Shown: piece by piece, positions 29,420-43,512 of the stretch | How the letters are laid out: the number at the start of each line of letters is the position of its first letter | Position numbering within the stretch: position 1 is the first letter of the stretch | Source of the DNA: Bradyrhizobium campsiandrae | GTDB lineage: Bacteria > Pseudomonadota > Alphaproteobacteria > Rhizobiales > Xanthobacteraceae | Reading direction: 5' to 3' | Length of the DNA: 64,000 nt | NCBI RefSeq assembly: GCF_014529705.1 | Contig: NZ_JAANIH010000033.1 | Location: 1 to 64,000 of the forward strand | Position numbers and translations under genes: made by a program | The notes under the pieces: model-generated | The model's database searches: none | The model's input: only the letters and a program-made list of their open reading frames with translations | What the model was told of the DNA's origin: nothing

Positions 29420-29638
29420 CTATTCGTCGTCGGCGAATTCCGAGAAGATGGCGCGGGTCAGGCGCCAGCCGCGCGGCTTGGCGCGCTTCACCGGCTCGCC
29501 TTGCGGATGCTTGATGAAGACGGGCTTGCTTTCCTTGCCGCGTTGGGGTGGCGGCCAATGCGCAAGATGCGTGCCCGAGGTTTCGCTCGCGCGCACCGAC
29601 ATCGACGACAGACCTTTTCGGTCGGACGTAGCTTTCAT
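29420..29638 (-). CDS. Small basic hypothetical protein (72 aa)
   Basis: ATG 29638 is preceded at 10 nt by AGGAGG, a perfect ribosome-binding site, which decides the start and frame. The product is polar and basic, with PPQRGKESKP and KHPQGEPVKRAKPRGWRL, ends in acidic residues EFADDE, and has no membrane segment. I do not recognise it. A competing frame starting at 29645 is only 3 nt from the ribosome-binding site and is probably a shadow. It sits alone between glmU and glmS. Confidence 0.6.
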   Translation of the reverse strand: MKATSDRKGLSSMSVRASETSGTHLAHWPPPQRGKESKPVFIKHPQGEPVKRAKPRGWRLTRAIFSEFADDE

Positions 29639-29767
29639 AGGCCATGAACCTCCTGACCGCGAATCGTTGGCCAAAAGTGTTGACAATGAGTTAAGGCGCG
29701 CGGTTAAAGGCCGGCCACATCGACGCAGGCCGGCGGATTGCAATCATCGGACTTTGTCGCAATCCGT

Positions 29768-29773
29768 TATAAT
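29768..29773 (+). promoter_or_regulatory. Possible -10 element upstream of glmS
   Basis: A perfect TATAAT lies 90 bp before the glmS start in an AT-richer patch. No consensus -35 box is found at 16-18 bp, so the promoter call is weak. Confidence 0.3.
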
Positions 29774-29862
29774 TATTGAGTATCTGGTTCCTTCGGAACT
29801 TCGCTAAAAACCGAACGCGTCGTTTAGGCGATTTTTCGACGATTTGGGGGATAGTGATCCGC

Positions 29863-31689
<1,827 letters not shown>

Positions 31690-31768
31690 GCAGAAGGGAC
31701 CGGGCCGCGCTCTTCCAAAACCTGCTAGAAGTCCCTAGCTTGCTGGAATCGACCGACCTGGAACCCGA

Positions 31769-32539
31769 ATGACCGCCCGCGACGACGCGCCTGCGCCTCT
31801 TGATCCCGCCCCGGAACCGCATACCGGCCTGATGGGCCGTTTTCGCAACTATTTTCTGACGGGTTTGATCGTCACCGGACCGATCGCGATCACGCTGTAC
31901 CTGGTGTGGTGGTTCGTCACCTGGGTCGATGGGGTGGTGCGGCCGTTCGTGCCGCTGGCCTATCGGCCCGAGACCTATCTTCCTTACGGCGTTCCCGGAT
32001 GGGGACTGATTGTCGCATTCTTCACGCTGACCTTGGTCGGCTTCCTCGCGGCGAACCTGATCGGCCGGACGCTGGTCGACGTCGGCGAGACCTTTCTCGG
32101 CCGGATCCCGGCGGTGCGGGCGATCTATCGCGGTCTGAAGCAGGTGTTCGAGACGCTGTTCTCGGGCAAGGGCTCGAGTTTCCGGAAAGTGGGCCTGGTC
32201 GAGTTTCCATCGCCCGGCATGTGGTCGATCGTATTGATCTCCCAATCGCCGAACGAAGAAATCTCGCGCAGCCTGCCGGGGCAGGAGGAACATGTCTCGG
32301 TGTTTCTGCCGTGCTCGCCGAACCCGACCACCGGCTTCTTCTTCTACGTGCCCAGGAGCAAGATCATCGAGGTCGAGCTGACCGCCGAGGATGCCGCGAC
32401 GCTGATCATGTCGGCCGGCGTGGTGCAGCCCGGCTCGGCACCTGACCCGAAGAAGGCCGCTGCGCTGGCAGGCATGGCCAATGCCGCGCGCATTGCCAAC
32501 GCCTCGGCGCTGCAGCCCGAGCCTGCGAAGGCGGAGTAG
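31769..32539 (+). CDS. DUF502 family inner-membrane protein
   Basis: 256 residues. After a Pro-rich N-terminus there are two membrane helices, at about 27-50 (YFLTGLIVTGPIAITLYLVWWFV) and about 76-100 (GLIVAFFTLTLVGFLAANLIG), then a soluble domain with family-typical VDVGETFLGRIPAVRAIYRGLKQ. That placement and the TGLIVTGP motif match DUF502 proteins, which have no settled biochemical role. The C-terminus is Ala-rich. It lies 79 bp after glmS on the same strand and may be cotranscribed. Confidence 0.85.
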   Translation: MTARDDAPAPLDPAPEPHTGLMGRFRNYFLTGLIVTGPIAITLYLVWWFVTWVDGVVRPFVPLAYRPETYLPYGVPGWGLIVAFFTLTLVGFLAANLIGRTLVDVGETFLGRIPAVRAIYRGLKQVFETLFSGKGSSFRKVGLVEFPSPGMWSIVLISQSPNEEISRSLPGQEEHVSVFLPCSPNPTTGFFFYVPRSKIIEVELTAEDAATLIMSAGVVQPGSAPDPKKAAALAGMANAARIANASALQPEPAKAE

Positions 32540-32644
32540 GGCCATTCCGCAACGGCTGGCCGCGCGTCATCCATGCCTTCGCGTCCTCTGCTATTGTTCC
32601 GGTCGAAGCGAGCACAAAGCGCGGAATTCGAACTGGAGTGCCCG

Positions 32645-33499
32645 ATGTCTCAAACCATTGCGATCCTCGCCCCCGGCGCCATGGGCAGCGCAGTCGCGCG
32701 CCGGCTGAGCGAAAACGGCGCGCGCGTGCTGACATCCTTGACGGGCCGCAGCGAGGCGACGTTGAAACGGGCGGCCGACGCCGGCATGGTCGGCGTCGAG
32801 AACGATGCGATCGCGGACGCCGACATCATCCTGTCGATCGTGCCGCCGGGCGAGGCGGTGGCGCTGGCCGAGCGGCTGGCCGCCTTGATCGTGAAGCGTG
32901 GCAAGAAACCTGTTGTGGTCGACTGCAATGCCGTCAATGTCGACACGGTGAAGCGCATCGCTGAGATCATCGGATCGGCGCAGGCGCCCTTCGTCGACGG
33001 TGGCATCATCGGCTTCCCGCCGCAGCCGGGCGGCAAGAGTCCGGCCTTCTACATGGCCGGCGAGCACGCCAGGGAGGTTGCGGTGCTGAAGCAGCTCGGG
33101 CTCGACATCCGCATCGTCGAAGGTCCGGTCGGTGCCGCCTCCGCGCTAAAAATGTCCTATGCCGGCATCGTCAAGGGTCTCGCCGGCATCGGCTCGGCCA
33201 TGGTCGTGGCCGCGACCCAAGCCGGGGCCGCGGATGCACTCCGCGACGAGCTCGCGCTCAGCCAGCCCGCGATCCTGGCGCGGCTCGAGGTCGCGCTGCC
33301 CGACATGATCCCGAAGGCCTATCGCTGGGTGGCGGAGATGCGGGAGATATCCGGCTTTCTCGGACCCGATCATCCAGCGAGCCAGGTCTACGAAGGCTTT
33401 GCCAAATGGTTCGAGCATCTGGCCGCCGACGCCAAGGGCGAGGCGGTCGATGCGTCGCTGCTGAAGGCGTTCGCCGCGGGGGCTGCGCAGAAAGCCTGA
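32645..33499 (+). CDS. NAD(P)-dependent 6-phosphogluconate-dehydrogenase-like oxidoreductase
   Basis: 284-residue member of the beta-hydroxyacid dehydrogenase / 6-PGDH-like group. The N-terminal Rossmann domain has an atypical dinucleotide motif, LAPGAMGSAVARRL, and DADIILSIVPPGEAV. Next come a VDGGIIGFPPQPG segment matching the substrate-side DGGI(I/V)G motif, and a helical C-terminal domain with SALKMSYAGIVKG, where the lysine corresponds to the family catalytic Lys. The architecture fits the DUF1932-containing subfamily; the substrate is unknown. ATG 32645 is chosen over upstream starts because it begins directly before the Rossmann strand. It is followed 55 bp later by another reductase gene. 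Confidence 0.8.
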   Translation: MSQTIAILAPGAMGSAVARRLSENGARVLTSLTGRSEATLKRAADAGMVGVENDAIADADIILSIVPPGEAVALAERLAALIVKRGKKPVVVDCNAVNVDTVKRIAEIIGSAQAPFVDGGIIGFPPQPGGKSPAFYMAGEHAREVAVLKQLGLDIRIVEGPVGAASALKMSYAGIVKGLAGIGSAMVVAATQAGAADALRDELALSQPAILARLEVALPDMIPKAYRWVAEMREISGFLGPDHPASQVYEGFAKWFEHLAADAKGEAVDASLLKAFAAGAAQKA

Positions 33500-33554
33500 T
33501 TTTAGAGTGTTGAATGTTGACGGACCTGTCTGGGAACATGACGCAGGAGTTCGA

Positions 33555-34484
33555 ATGCGCGTTTTGGTGATCGGCGCGGGCGCGCTGGGAGGATATTACG
33601 GCGCCTGCGTGGCGCGGGCAGGCGGCGACGTGACCTTCCTGGTGCGCGGAAAGCGGGCCGAGCAATTGCGCCGTGACGGACTGCGGATCGTCAGCCCGCA
33701 TGGCGACTTTGCCGTGCAGCCGACAATCGTCGAGGCCAACGATCTGAAGCAGCCCTATGACGTCGTGCTCGTCGGCGTGAAGGCCTACTCGCTCGACGAG
33801 GCGATGAACCAGTTCGCGCCCGCCGTCGGCCCCGACAGCATGGTGCTGCCGATCCTCAACGGGTTGAAACATATCGACGCGCTGACCGCGAAGTTCGGCG
33901 CCGCGCGAATCCTCGGCGGATTGGCGAACGTCAGTGCCGGGCTCGACGCAGATGGCCGCGTGGTTCAGTTCATGGCCAATCAGACCATCGTCTTTGGCGA
34001 GATCGGAGGCGGCTCAAGCGAGCGCGTGCTCGCGCTGGAGGCGCTGCTCAACGTCCCCGGGATCGACGTGCGCGCCAGCGAGGCGATCATGCAGGACATG
34101 TGGGAAAAGTTCGTTCAGCTCTCGACGCTGGCCGGCATCACCTGCCTGATGCGCGCGAGCATCGGCGACATCCTGGCCGTGCCGAACGGCGAGCAATCGA
34201 TCTTCCGTCTGTTCGCGGAATGCTGCGCAGTCGCAACGGCGTCAGGTTTCGCGCCGCGCGAGCCGTTCATCGAGTTCGACCGAAAACTGTTCACCACGCT
34301 GGATTCGCCACTCAAGGCCTCGATGCTGCGCGACATCGAGCGCGGCTCGATCACCGAAGCGGAGCATATTCTCGGGGACATGGCCAATCGCGCCCGCGCG
34401 CTTGGCATCGATACGCCGCTGTTGGATTTGGCACGGGCGCATGTGGCGGCATATGAAGTCGGACGCCGAAGGGCGGCGGGTTAG
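33555..34484 (+). CDS. Ketopantoate reductase family protein (PanE/ApbA)
   Basis: 309 residues with the N-terminal NADP-binding motif GAGALGGYYGA, LVGVKAYSLDEAM and LPILNGLKH, and the C-terminal helical domain with WEKFVQLSTLAGITCLMR and a terminal E-x-x-x-x-x-G-D region (EAEHILGDMANRARALGIDTP) typical of PanE. The catalytic Lys/Glu pattern is present (ANDLKQPYD, WEKF). It probably reduces 2-dehydropantoate or a related 2-oxoacid; family paralogues are common in Bradyrhizobium, so vitamin B5 synthesis is not certain. ATG 33555 has GGAG 6 nt upstream. It converges on recG with a 4 bp overlap. Confidence 0.85.
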   Translation: MRVLVIGAGALGGYYGACVARAGGDVTFLVRGKRAEQLRRDGLRIVSPHGDFAVQPTIVEANDLKQPYDVVLVGVKAYSLDEAMNQFAPAVGPDSMVLPILNGLKHIDALTAKFGAARILGGLANVSAGLDADGRVVQFMANQTIVFGEIGGGSSERVLALEALLNVPGIDVRASEAIMQDMWEKFVQLSTLAGITCLMRASIGDILAVPNGEQSIFRLFAECCAVATASGFAPREPFIEFDRKLFTTLDSPLKASMLRDIERGSITEAEHILGDMANRARALGIDTPLLDLARAHVAAYEVGRRRAAG

Positions 34485-36589
34485 CCCGCCCCGATCAGCG
34501 GGATCGCCTCGTCCCGTTCGTAGAGATACAGCAGGCAGCGCAGCGCTTCGCCGCGCTCGCCCCTCAGCTTCGGATCCTCCTTCATGATACGCAGCGCCTC
34601 GTCCCTGGCTTGCGTAATGAGCTGGCCATGGACCTCGGAACGCGCGATGCGGTAGCCGGGCAGGCCGCTTTGGCGCACGCCGAGAACGTCGCCTTCGCCG
34701 CGCAGCCTCAGATCCTCCTCCGCGATGCGAAATCCATCGGTGGTCTCGCGGATCACCTTCAGTCGTGCCTTCGACATCTCGCCGAGCGGCTCGCTGTAGA
34801 GCAGGATGCAGGTCGAGGCTTCCGAGCCACGCCCGATGCGGCCGCGCAGCTGGTGCAATTGGGCAAGGCCAAAGCGCTCGGCATTCTCGATCACCATGAT
34901 CGTTGCCGCCGGCACGTCGACGCCGACCTCGACGACGGTGGTCGCCACCAGAAGGCCGATCTCGTGAGCCGCGAACTGGCCCATCACACGGTCCTTTTCC
35001 GTGCCCTTCATCTGTCCATGCACGAGGCCAGCGCGATCGCCAAAGCGCTTCTGCAGGCTCTCGAAACGCTTGGTCGCATTGGTCAGATGCTCGGTGCCTT
35101 CGGCTTCGGATTCCTCGACCAGCGGGCAGATCCAGTACACCAGCTTGCCTGCGTCGAGCGCGCGGCCGACGCCGTCCATGACCTCGCTGATCCGGCTCAT
35201 GGCCACCGCGCGGGTGTCGATCGGCTGGCGGCCGGCGGGCTTTTCGCGCAGCTCGGAAATGTCCATGTCGCCGAAATAGGTCAGCACGAGCGTGCGCGGG
35301 ATCGGCGTGGCGCTCAGCACGAGGACGTCGACGGCTTCGCCCTTTGAGGTCAGTGCCAACCGCTCGCGGACGCCGAACCGGTGCTGCTCGTCGACGATCG
35401 CGAGGGCGAGGTCATGGAAGATCACGTCGTCCTGGATCAGCGCGTGGGTGCCGACGAGCAGGTCGATCTCGCCGGCTTCGAGCTGCGCGACAATCTCGCG
35501 CCGCTCCTTGCCTTTCTCGCGGCCGGTGAGGATCGCAACGCGCACGCCGGCGCGCTCAGCCAGCGGCGCGATGGTCTTGATGTGTTGGCGCGCCAGGATC
35601 TCGGTCGGGGCCATCAGCGCGGCCTGCTTGCCGACTTCGGCAACGGCGGCGGCCGCAAGCAATGCCACCACGGTCTTGCCGGAGCCGACGTCGCCCTGCA
35701 GCAGACGCAACATGCGCACCGGCTGCTTCAGGTCCTCGGCGATGGCCGCCGCAGCGTTGCGCTGCGAAGGCGTGAGCGCGTAGGGCAGGGCGTCGATGAT
35801 CCTGTTGCGGAGATGGCCGTCACCGGCATTGCGCACGCCGGCGGGGCGTCGCAATTGGGCGCGGACCAAAGCGAGCGCGAGCTGGCCGGCGAGCAACTCG
35901 TCGAAGGCGAGGCGGGACCAGTAGCGCTGGTCGGGCAGGATGTCCGTGAGCTCGACCGGCTGGTGCACGCGATGGAGCGCTTCGGTCACAGGCGGGAAAT
36001 TGCAACGGCGCAGCACCTCCGGGCTGATCCATTCGGGGAGGGCCGGCAGCTTCTGAAGCGCCTGCGCGATCGCGCGGCGGAGCGAGCCGAGCGCAAGGCC
36101 CGTGGTGAGTGGATAGACGGGATCGATGCCCGTGAGTTTCGAGATCGCCTCCTCGTCGAGGACGCGGTCCGGATGGACGATCTGCGGGATGCCGTCATAC
36201 ATCTGCAGCGTGCCGGAGACGTAGCGCTTCTCTCCGATTGGCAGCAGCTTTTCGACATAGCCGGGCTTGGCGCGGAAGAAGGTCAGCACGACGTCGCCGG
36301 TGTCGTCGCTGGCATAGACCAGATACGGCGCGCGTGCATTGCGCGGCGGAGGCGGGCGGTGGCGGTCGACGGTGACCTCCAGCGTCACCATGGTTCCCTG
36401 GACGGCGTCACGGATTTTCGGCCGGGCCCGGCGGTCGATGACCTGGCTCGGCAGGTGCAGCAGCAGGTCGACCAGCCGCGGGGTCTCGCTGCGGCTGAGC
36501 AGATATTGCAGCAGCTTGTCCTGCTTCGGACCGACGCCGGGCAGGCTGGTCACGGGAGCAAACAGCGGATTGAGCAGGCTGGGGCGCAT
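34481..36589 (-). CDS. recG: ATP-dependent DNA helicase RecG
   Basis: 702-residue superfamily 2 helicase that remodels stalled replication forks and branch-migrates recombination intermediates. It has an N-terminal wedge/OB region (VTSLPGVGPKQDKLLQYLL, then VTLEVTVDRH), Walker A GDVGSGKT, motif II variant DEQH (IVDEQHRFGV), motif III LSATPIPRT, and motifs V/VI in LVATTVVEVGVDVPAAT and HQLRGRIGRG. The C-terminus includes RLRGEGDVLGVRQSGLPG, typical of RecG. ATG 36589 starts a few residues before the conserved N-terminus; the frame runs further upstream without a better start. It is divergent from sdhE-mfd, so two fork- and transcription-conflict helicases stand back to back. Confidence 0.96.
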   Translation of the reverse strand: MRPSLLNPLFAPVTSLPGVGPKQDKLLQYLLSRSETPRLVDLLLHLPSQVIDRRARPKIRDAVQGTMVTLEVTVDRHRPPPPRNARAPYLVYASDDTGDVVLTFFRAKPGYVEKLLPIGEKRYVSGTLQMYDGIPQIVHPDRVLDEEAISKLTGIDPVYPLTTGLALGSLRRAIAQALQKLPALPEWISPEVLRRCNFPPVTEALHRVHQPVELTDILPDQRYWSRLAFDELLAGQLALALVRAQLRRPAGVRNAGDGHLRNRIIDALPYALTPSQRNAAAAIAEDLKQPVRMLRLLQGDVGSGKTVVALLAAAAVAEVGKQAALMAPTEILARQHIKTIAPLAERAGVRVAILTGREKGKERREIVAQLEAGEIDLLVGTHALIQDDVIFHDLALAIVDEQHRFGVRERLALTSKGEAVDVLVLSATPIPRTLVLTYFGDMDISELREKPAGRQPIDTRAVAMSRISEVMDGVGRALDAGKLVYWICPLVEESEAEGTEHLTNATKRFESLQKRFGDRAGLVHGQMKGTEKDRVMGQFAAHEIGLLVATTVVEVGVDVPAATIMVIENAERFGLAQLHQLRGRIGRGSEASTCILLYSEPLGEMSKARLKVIRETTDGFRIAEEDLRLRGEGDVLGVRQSGLPGYRIARSEVHGQLITQARDEALRIMKEDPKLRGERGEALRCLLYLYERDEAIPLIGAG

Positions 36590-36774
36590 GAGGGCGAATC
36601 TAGGATCGTTTCGGCCCGTGATGCCCGGCTTTATGCCCGGCATCCACGGCTTTTTTCTTTGCGCCTCCAGCGGGTGCGGCCATGCCAAATCGAGGGCTGA
36701 CACAGCCGGTTCCAATGGCTATATCAGCCCCGCCCGGCACGTCCGGGCTTTCGGCGTTTGACTGGATTTGAGAC

Positions 36775-37061
36775 ATGACGGGAACGACACGATCGAGCAA
36801 CGGGCTGGACGATCGCCGCAAGCGGCTTCTGTTCCGCTGCTGGCACCGCGGCACGCGCGAGATGGACCTGATCCTCGGCCGCTTCGCGGATGCCGAGATC
36901 GGCAATTTGTCTGAGGCTGAGCTGACGGAGCTGGAGCGTCTGCTCGAGGTCAACGATCCCGATCTCTATGCCGCCATCACCGGTGACAAGCTGCTGCCAG
37001 AAGCTGTCACCGGCGCGCTGTTCGCCCGCATCAAGGCGTTTCCGATTACGGACGGCGATCT

Positions 37062-37065
<4 letters not shown>
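36775..37065 (+). CDS. sdhE: FAD assembly factor SdhE (succinate dehydrogenase assembly, DUF339)
   Basis: 96-residue small helical protein promoting covalent flavinylation of SdhA. The signature RGTREMD (family RGxxExD) is in RCWHRGTREMDLILGRF, followed by the conserved helix ELTELERLLEVNDPDLYAAI. The stop overlaps the mfd start by 4 bp (ATGA), so translation is probably coupled. Its position next to mfd rather than to sdh genes is a recurrent arrangement in alphaproteobacteria as far as I recall. Confidence 0.92.
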
Positions 37066-40580
<3,515 letters not shown>

Positions 40581-40599
40581 GGAGCGGGGCGAGATGCCG

Positions 40600-40687
40600 T
40601 AGGGTGGGCAAAGCGAAGCGTGCCCACGCATCTGCTGCGATCGAGAGAGATCGTGGGCAGGGCGCAAGGGCGCCTTTGCCCACCCTA
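40600..40687. repeat. Palindromic intergenic repeat element, family 1
   Basis: The outer arms TAGGGTGGGCAAAG (40600-40613) and CTTTGCCCACCCTA (40674-40687) are perfect 14 bp inverted repeats. An inner pair, CGTGCCCACG near 40619 and CGTGGGCA near 40653, extends the foldback. It sits between the convergent mfd and GGDEF-like genes, where a REP/BIME-like element can act as a transcript barrier. Elements containing GGGTGGGCAAAG are, in my recollection, multicopy in Bradyrhizobium genomes. Confidence 0.75.
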
Positions 40688-40696
40688 TCAGAGACT

Positions 40697-41920
40697 TTAC
40701 GACGCCGCTCGTGACGCGTCCGCTGACAACCTCGCCAACAGCGACCTCGCCGTATCCGACGGCGACAGCGAATCCACTGATACCACGGGATCGCTGCGCA
40801 TCTCGTGCTTGCCATTGGAGGTGTGCTTCATCACCGCCGACAGGCGGCGGGCGATCATGTGCGCCGTGCGGAAATCGGTCTCGGCGAACACCACGATGAC
40901 CGAACCGTCCTTCTGCGCCACGCCGAAATCCATCTGCCGCATCAGACGGCTTAAAATACGCGCGGCATCGAGCTGCGCTCGGGGATTGCCAGGATCGAAG
41001 GCGAAGCGCGCGACCGACAGGCCGCCGCCGCGGCCAAGCGTCTCGTCGACCGCCTTGGCGAAATCGCGGGCAAAGGCTTCGAGCGTGAGCAGGCCGCTGC
41101 GCGGATCGAGCCAGCCGCCGGCGTCGATCGAGCGCAGCGTGCGGCTCAATTGCGCCTCCATCGCGCGCTGGCGGATCAGCGGCAGCGCGTTGGCGGCAAC
41201 CCTCGCGGGCTCGCCCGCGATCAGCTCGAGATTGGGCAGGTCGTAGCTCTGGGTCAGTTGGTGCGCGGTGACGACCACGGGCAGGTTGCGGAAGCGCGTA
41301 TCCTCCGCGAGCACCGTGAGGAAGGCGTCGGTGACGCGCGGGGTGAAACCGTCGGACAGCACGACGCCGTCGATGTCGCGGGTGTTGAGATGCTTTGCGG
41401 CGGCTTCGATCGAGAGCGCACCGACCACGCCGGTGCGCTCGCCGAGCGTGACTGACAGCGCAGGATAGGCCGCTCCGCGGCCGATCAGGAGCACGATGGC
41501 ATCGCGCACCGGATCGGTCTCCGGCAGCGCGATCTTCACCTCTGGCAGCCGGCGCAGCACGGTGGCATGCAGGGTGCGGACACGGATCGCGGCGCGCAAG
41601 CGTGCGATCAGGCGTTCGGCGGCGTTGCTGCGGGTGGCGAAGGGCAGTGCGTTGTGGGGCAGCGACACTTGCGGATCCAGCGCGACCAGCGGCAGGTACA
41701 GCGGCTGATCGGCGATCTTCTTCGCAAGCAAGGCGACATGCGGCTCGTGCCCACCGGACATTGCGGCGAGGACGGCGGCCGGTTGCACCTCTTCGACGGC
41801 GCGTGCGGCGCTCGCCCAATCGCTGTCGACCACCGGAAACAGACGCGCCTCGTCCAGCGCTGCAATAAAGGCGGGGCGCTCGGCGTTGGACACAAACAGG
41901 ATCGGGCCCGCCTGGGACAT
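40697..41920 (-). CDS. REC-REC-GGDEF-like protein with degenerate diguanylate cyclase domain
   Basis: 407 residues. Two receiver-like folds (about 1-115, starting PILFVSNAERP; about 125-250 with VGALSIEAAAKHL and DIDGVVLSDG) precede a GGDEF-like domain (about 265-395). The latter keeps the DPRSGLLTLEAFARDF strand-helix equivalent of the D-x-x-TGL-x-x-R-x-x-F motif, but the active-site GGDEF is replaced by DGSVI in QKDGSVIVVFAETD, so cyclase activity is not expected. The first receiver lacks a clear phospho-Asp; the second may retain one. The domain order is that of PleD and of the catalytically dead PopA. ATG 41920 lies next to the first strand; a TTG at 41941 is possible. It converges on mfd. 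Confidence 0.75.
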   Translation of the reverse strand: MSQAGPILFVSNAERPAFIAALDEARLFPVVDSDWASAARAVEEVQPAAVLAAMSGGHEPHVALLAKKIADQPLYLPLVALDPQVSLPHNALPFATRSNAAERLIARLRAAIRVRTLHATVLRRLPEVKIALPETDPVRDAIVLLIGRGAAYPALSVTLGERTGVVGALSIEAAAKHLNTRDIDGVVLSDGFTPRVTDAFLTVLAEDTRFRNLPVVVTAHQLTQSYDLPNLELIAGEPARVAANALPLIRQRAMEAQLSRTLRSIDAGGWLDPRSGLLTLEAFARDFAKAVDETLGRGGGLSVARFAFDPGNPRAQLDAARILSRLMRQMDFGVAQKDGSVIVVFAETDFRTAHMIARRLSAVMKHTSNGKHEMRSDPVVSVDSLSPSDTARSLLARLSADASRAAS

Positions 41921-42005
41921 CAGGAAACTCTGATCACGCAATCGATGTCGCGCAATCTAGTCCGGGCGCCTTAATGCGGCGTCAATGGATCACGCGAAAC
42001 TGCGG

Positions 42006-43508
42006 CTAGATCGGCCCCGAGCGGTCGCGAAAAGCCTCAACCATCAGAGGGTTAAGGCCAAGCTCGTTGAGCGCCTCGCGGGCGCGGGCATTGTCCTGGG
42101 CCCGGCCCGCCAGCCGATGGCCCGAGAGCCGGTCGGGCAGGGCCGTCAGCAGCGCGCCCTGGCCGAGCCGGCGTGCCCATTCCTGCAGGTCGTTGGAGAG
42201 GAAGCGATAGCCGCCGACGGCCATGATGCCCGATGGCGGCGCGGTGATGTTGATCGCACCGCTGACGCGATCGACCCGGGCGGCATAGCCGGTGTCGACA
42301 TAGTCGCGCGGCGGCTGCGCCGTCAGCGTCTCGCCGACCGGTTGCGGCGGCGCATAGGCAGCGATCGGCACCATCGGGCCGCGCAGGCCGAGCGTGCCCT
42401 TCGCCGTCAGCAGGATCTCGCCCGCGATCGAGGAGCCGGACTGCTCGCGGGGGGCGCCATGCGGGCCCGGCATCACCGCGACGGGCACGCCGTCCTCGCC
42501 GCGCCGGGCGCCGAACAGGCCGGCCTCGCCGAACAGATAGACATCGGTGAGCGGCGCGTGCGGGGCGATCCAGGCTTCGCTCGCCGCCACCTGCTCCGGC
42601 GCTCGCCACAGCCCAATGACATTGCGCAAGGTCGGCATCCGCGCCGCCAGGCCGGAATCGCCGAGCCGCAAAGCGAGCTGGGCCGGCGCAATCAGCACGT
42701 CGCATGCGTGTTCGTTGATCTGCTGCTCCAGCACCTCGCTGTCGAACGGATGATGCAGCGCCAGCGTGCCGCCGCAGAGCAGCCACACCGCGAGCGAGGA
42801 GGCGAGGCCGGCGAACGACATCGGCGTGAACGCCGACATCACGGTCGCGCCCTGCTGGATATCGGCCTCCAGCGACATCGCAAGTCCGCCCGCGATCAGG
42901 CTGAAATGCGGCCGCGGTACCGGGCGGAAGCCCTCGGCCGTGACGTCGAAGGAAATCATCGCCGCCTTGCGGCCATCCTGGATGACTGCGCGCGTCGTGC
43001 CGGGCGGGCGCGCCAGCACCTCGTCGAGCGGAGCCATGCCTTCGGGCAGGTCAGTCCCGAAGCCGAACACGTGGCGGATCGAGAAGGCCTCGGCGGCGGC
43101 GTGCATCGCAAGATCTGCGTAGCTGACGCCGTCGACCTTGCTCATGGTGACGATGGCGCGCGCCGCCGTGCGGTTGAGCGCGGCTGCCAGTTCCGCCTGC
43201 CGCCACAGCAGCGGCAGCACCGCCACCACGAGGCCGGCGCGATGGGCAGCCAGCACCGTCAGCACGAATTCGACCGTTGCGGGCAACTGGATCGCGATCA
43301 CGGAATTGGCGGGCAGGCCCGATTCGACAAAATGCGCCGACAGCGCCTCGATGGCGGTATCGGCTTCGGCGTAGGTCAGCCGCCGCGGCTGGTGGCCGGT
43401 GATACGGGATTTGTTGAGCGGGTCGAGCAGAGCCGGCGCGTGCGGTTGCCGCATCAGCGTCCGCTGGAACAGCGTGTCGAGCGTCGGCGATACGGCTGGC
43501 TGATTCAC
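42006..43508 (-). CDS. AMP-binding-family protein lacking catalytic motifs
   Basis: 500 residues with the fold of a class I adenylate-forming enzyme (acyl-CoA ligase type), recognisable from LTYAEADTAIEALSAHF, NSVIAIQLPATVEFVLTVLAAHRAGLV and the mid-domain GLASSLAVWLLCGGTLALHHP. Key signatures are missing. The SGTTG-x-PK loop is replaced by ISFDVTAEGFRPV, YGxTE by LFGEAG, TGD by DTGY, and I find no C-terminal GK lysine. Binding or scaffolding is more likely than ligation. GTG 43508 begins 5 nt after the stop of the preceding gene; GTG 43541, overlapping it, is an alternative. It is probably cotranscribed with the upstream solute-binding-protein gene. Confidence 0.75.
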   Translation of the reverse strand: MNQPAVSPTLDTLFQRTLMRQPHAPALLDPLNKSRITGHQPRRLTYAEADTAIEALSAHFVESGLPANSVIAIQLPATVEFVLTVLAAHRAGLVVAVLPLLWRQAELAAALNRTAARAIVTMSKVDGVSYADLAMHAAAEAFSIRHVFGFGTDLPEGMAPLDEVLARPPGTTRAVIQDGRKAAMISFDVTAEGFRPVPRPHFSLIAGGLAMSLEADIQQGATVMSAFTPMSFAGLASSLAVWLLCGGTLALHHPFDSEVLEQQINEHACDVLIAPAQLALRLGDSGLAARMPTLRNVIGLWRAPEQVAASEAWIAPHAPLTDVYLFGEAGLFGARRGEDGVPVAVMPGPHGAPREQSGSSIAGEILLTAKGTLGLRGPMVPIAAYAPPQPVGETLTAQPPRDYVDTGYAARVDRVSGAINITAPPSGIMAVGGYRFLSNDLQEWARRLGQGALLTALPDRLSGHRLAGRAQDNARAREALNELGLNPLMVEAFRDRSGPI

Positions 43509-43512
43509 GGCG

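Noticed and set aside
29639..29862. glmS ribozyme upstream of glmS
   Set aside because: This ribozyme is a feature of Gram-positive glmS genes, and no matching core is visible here.
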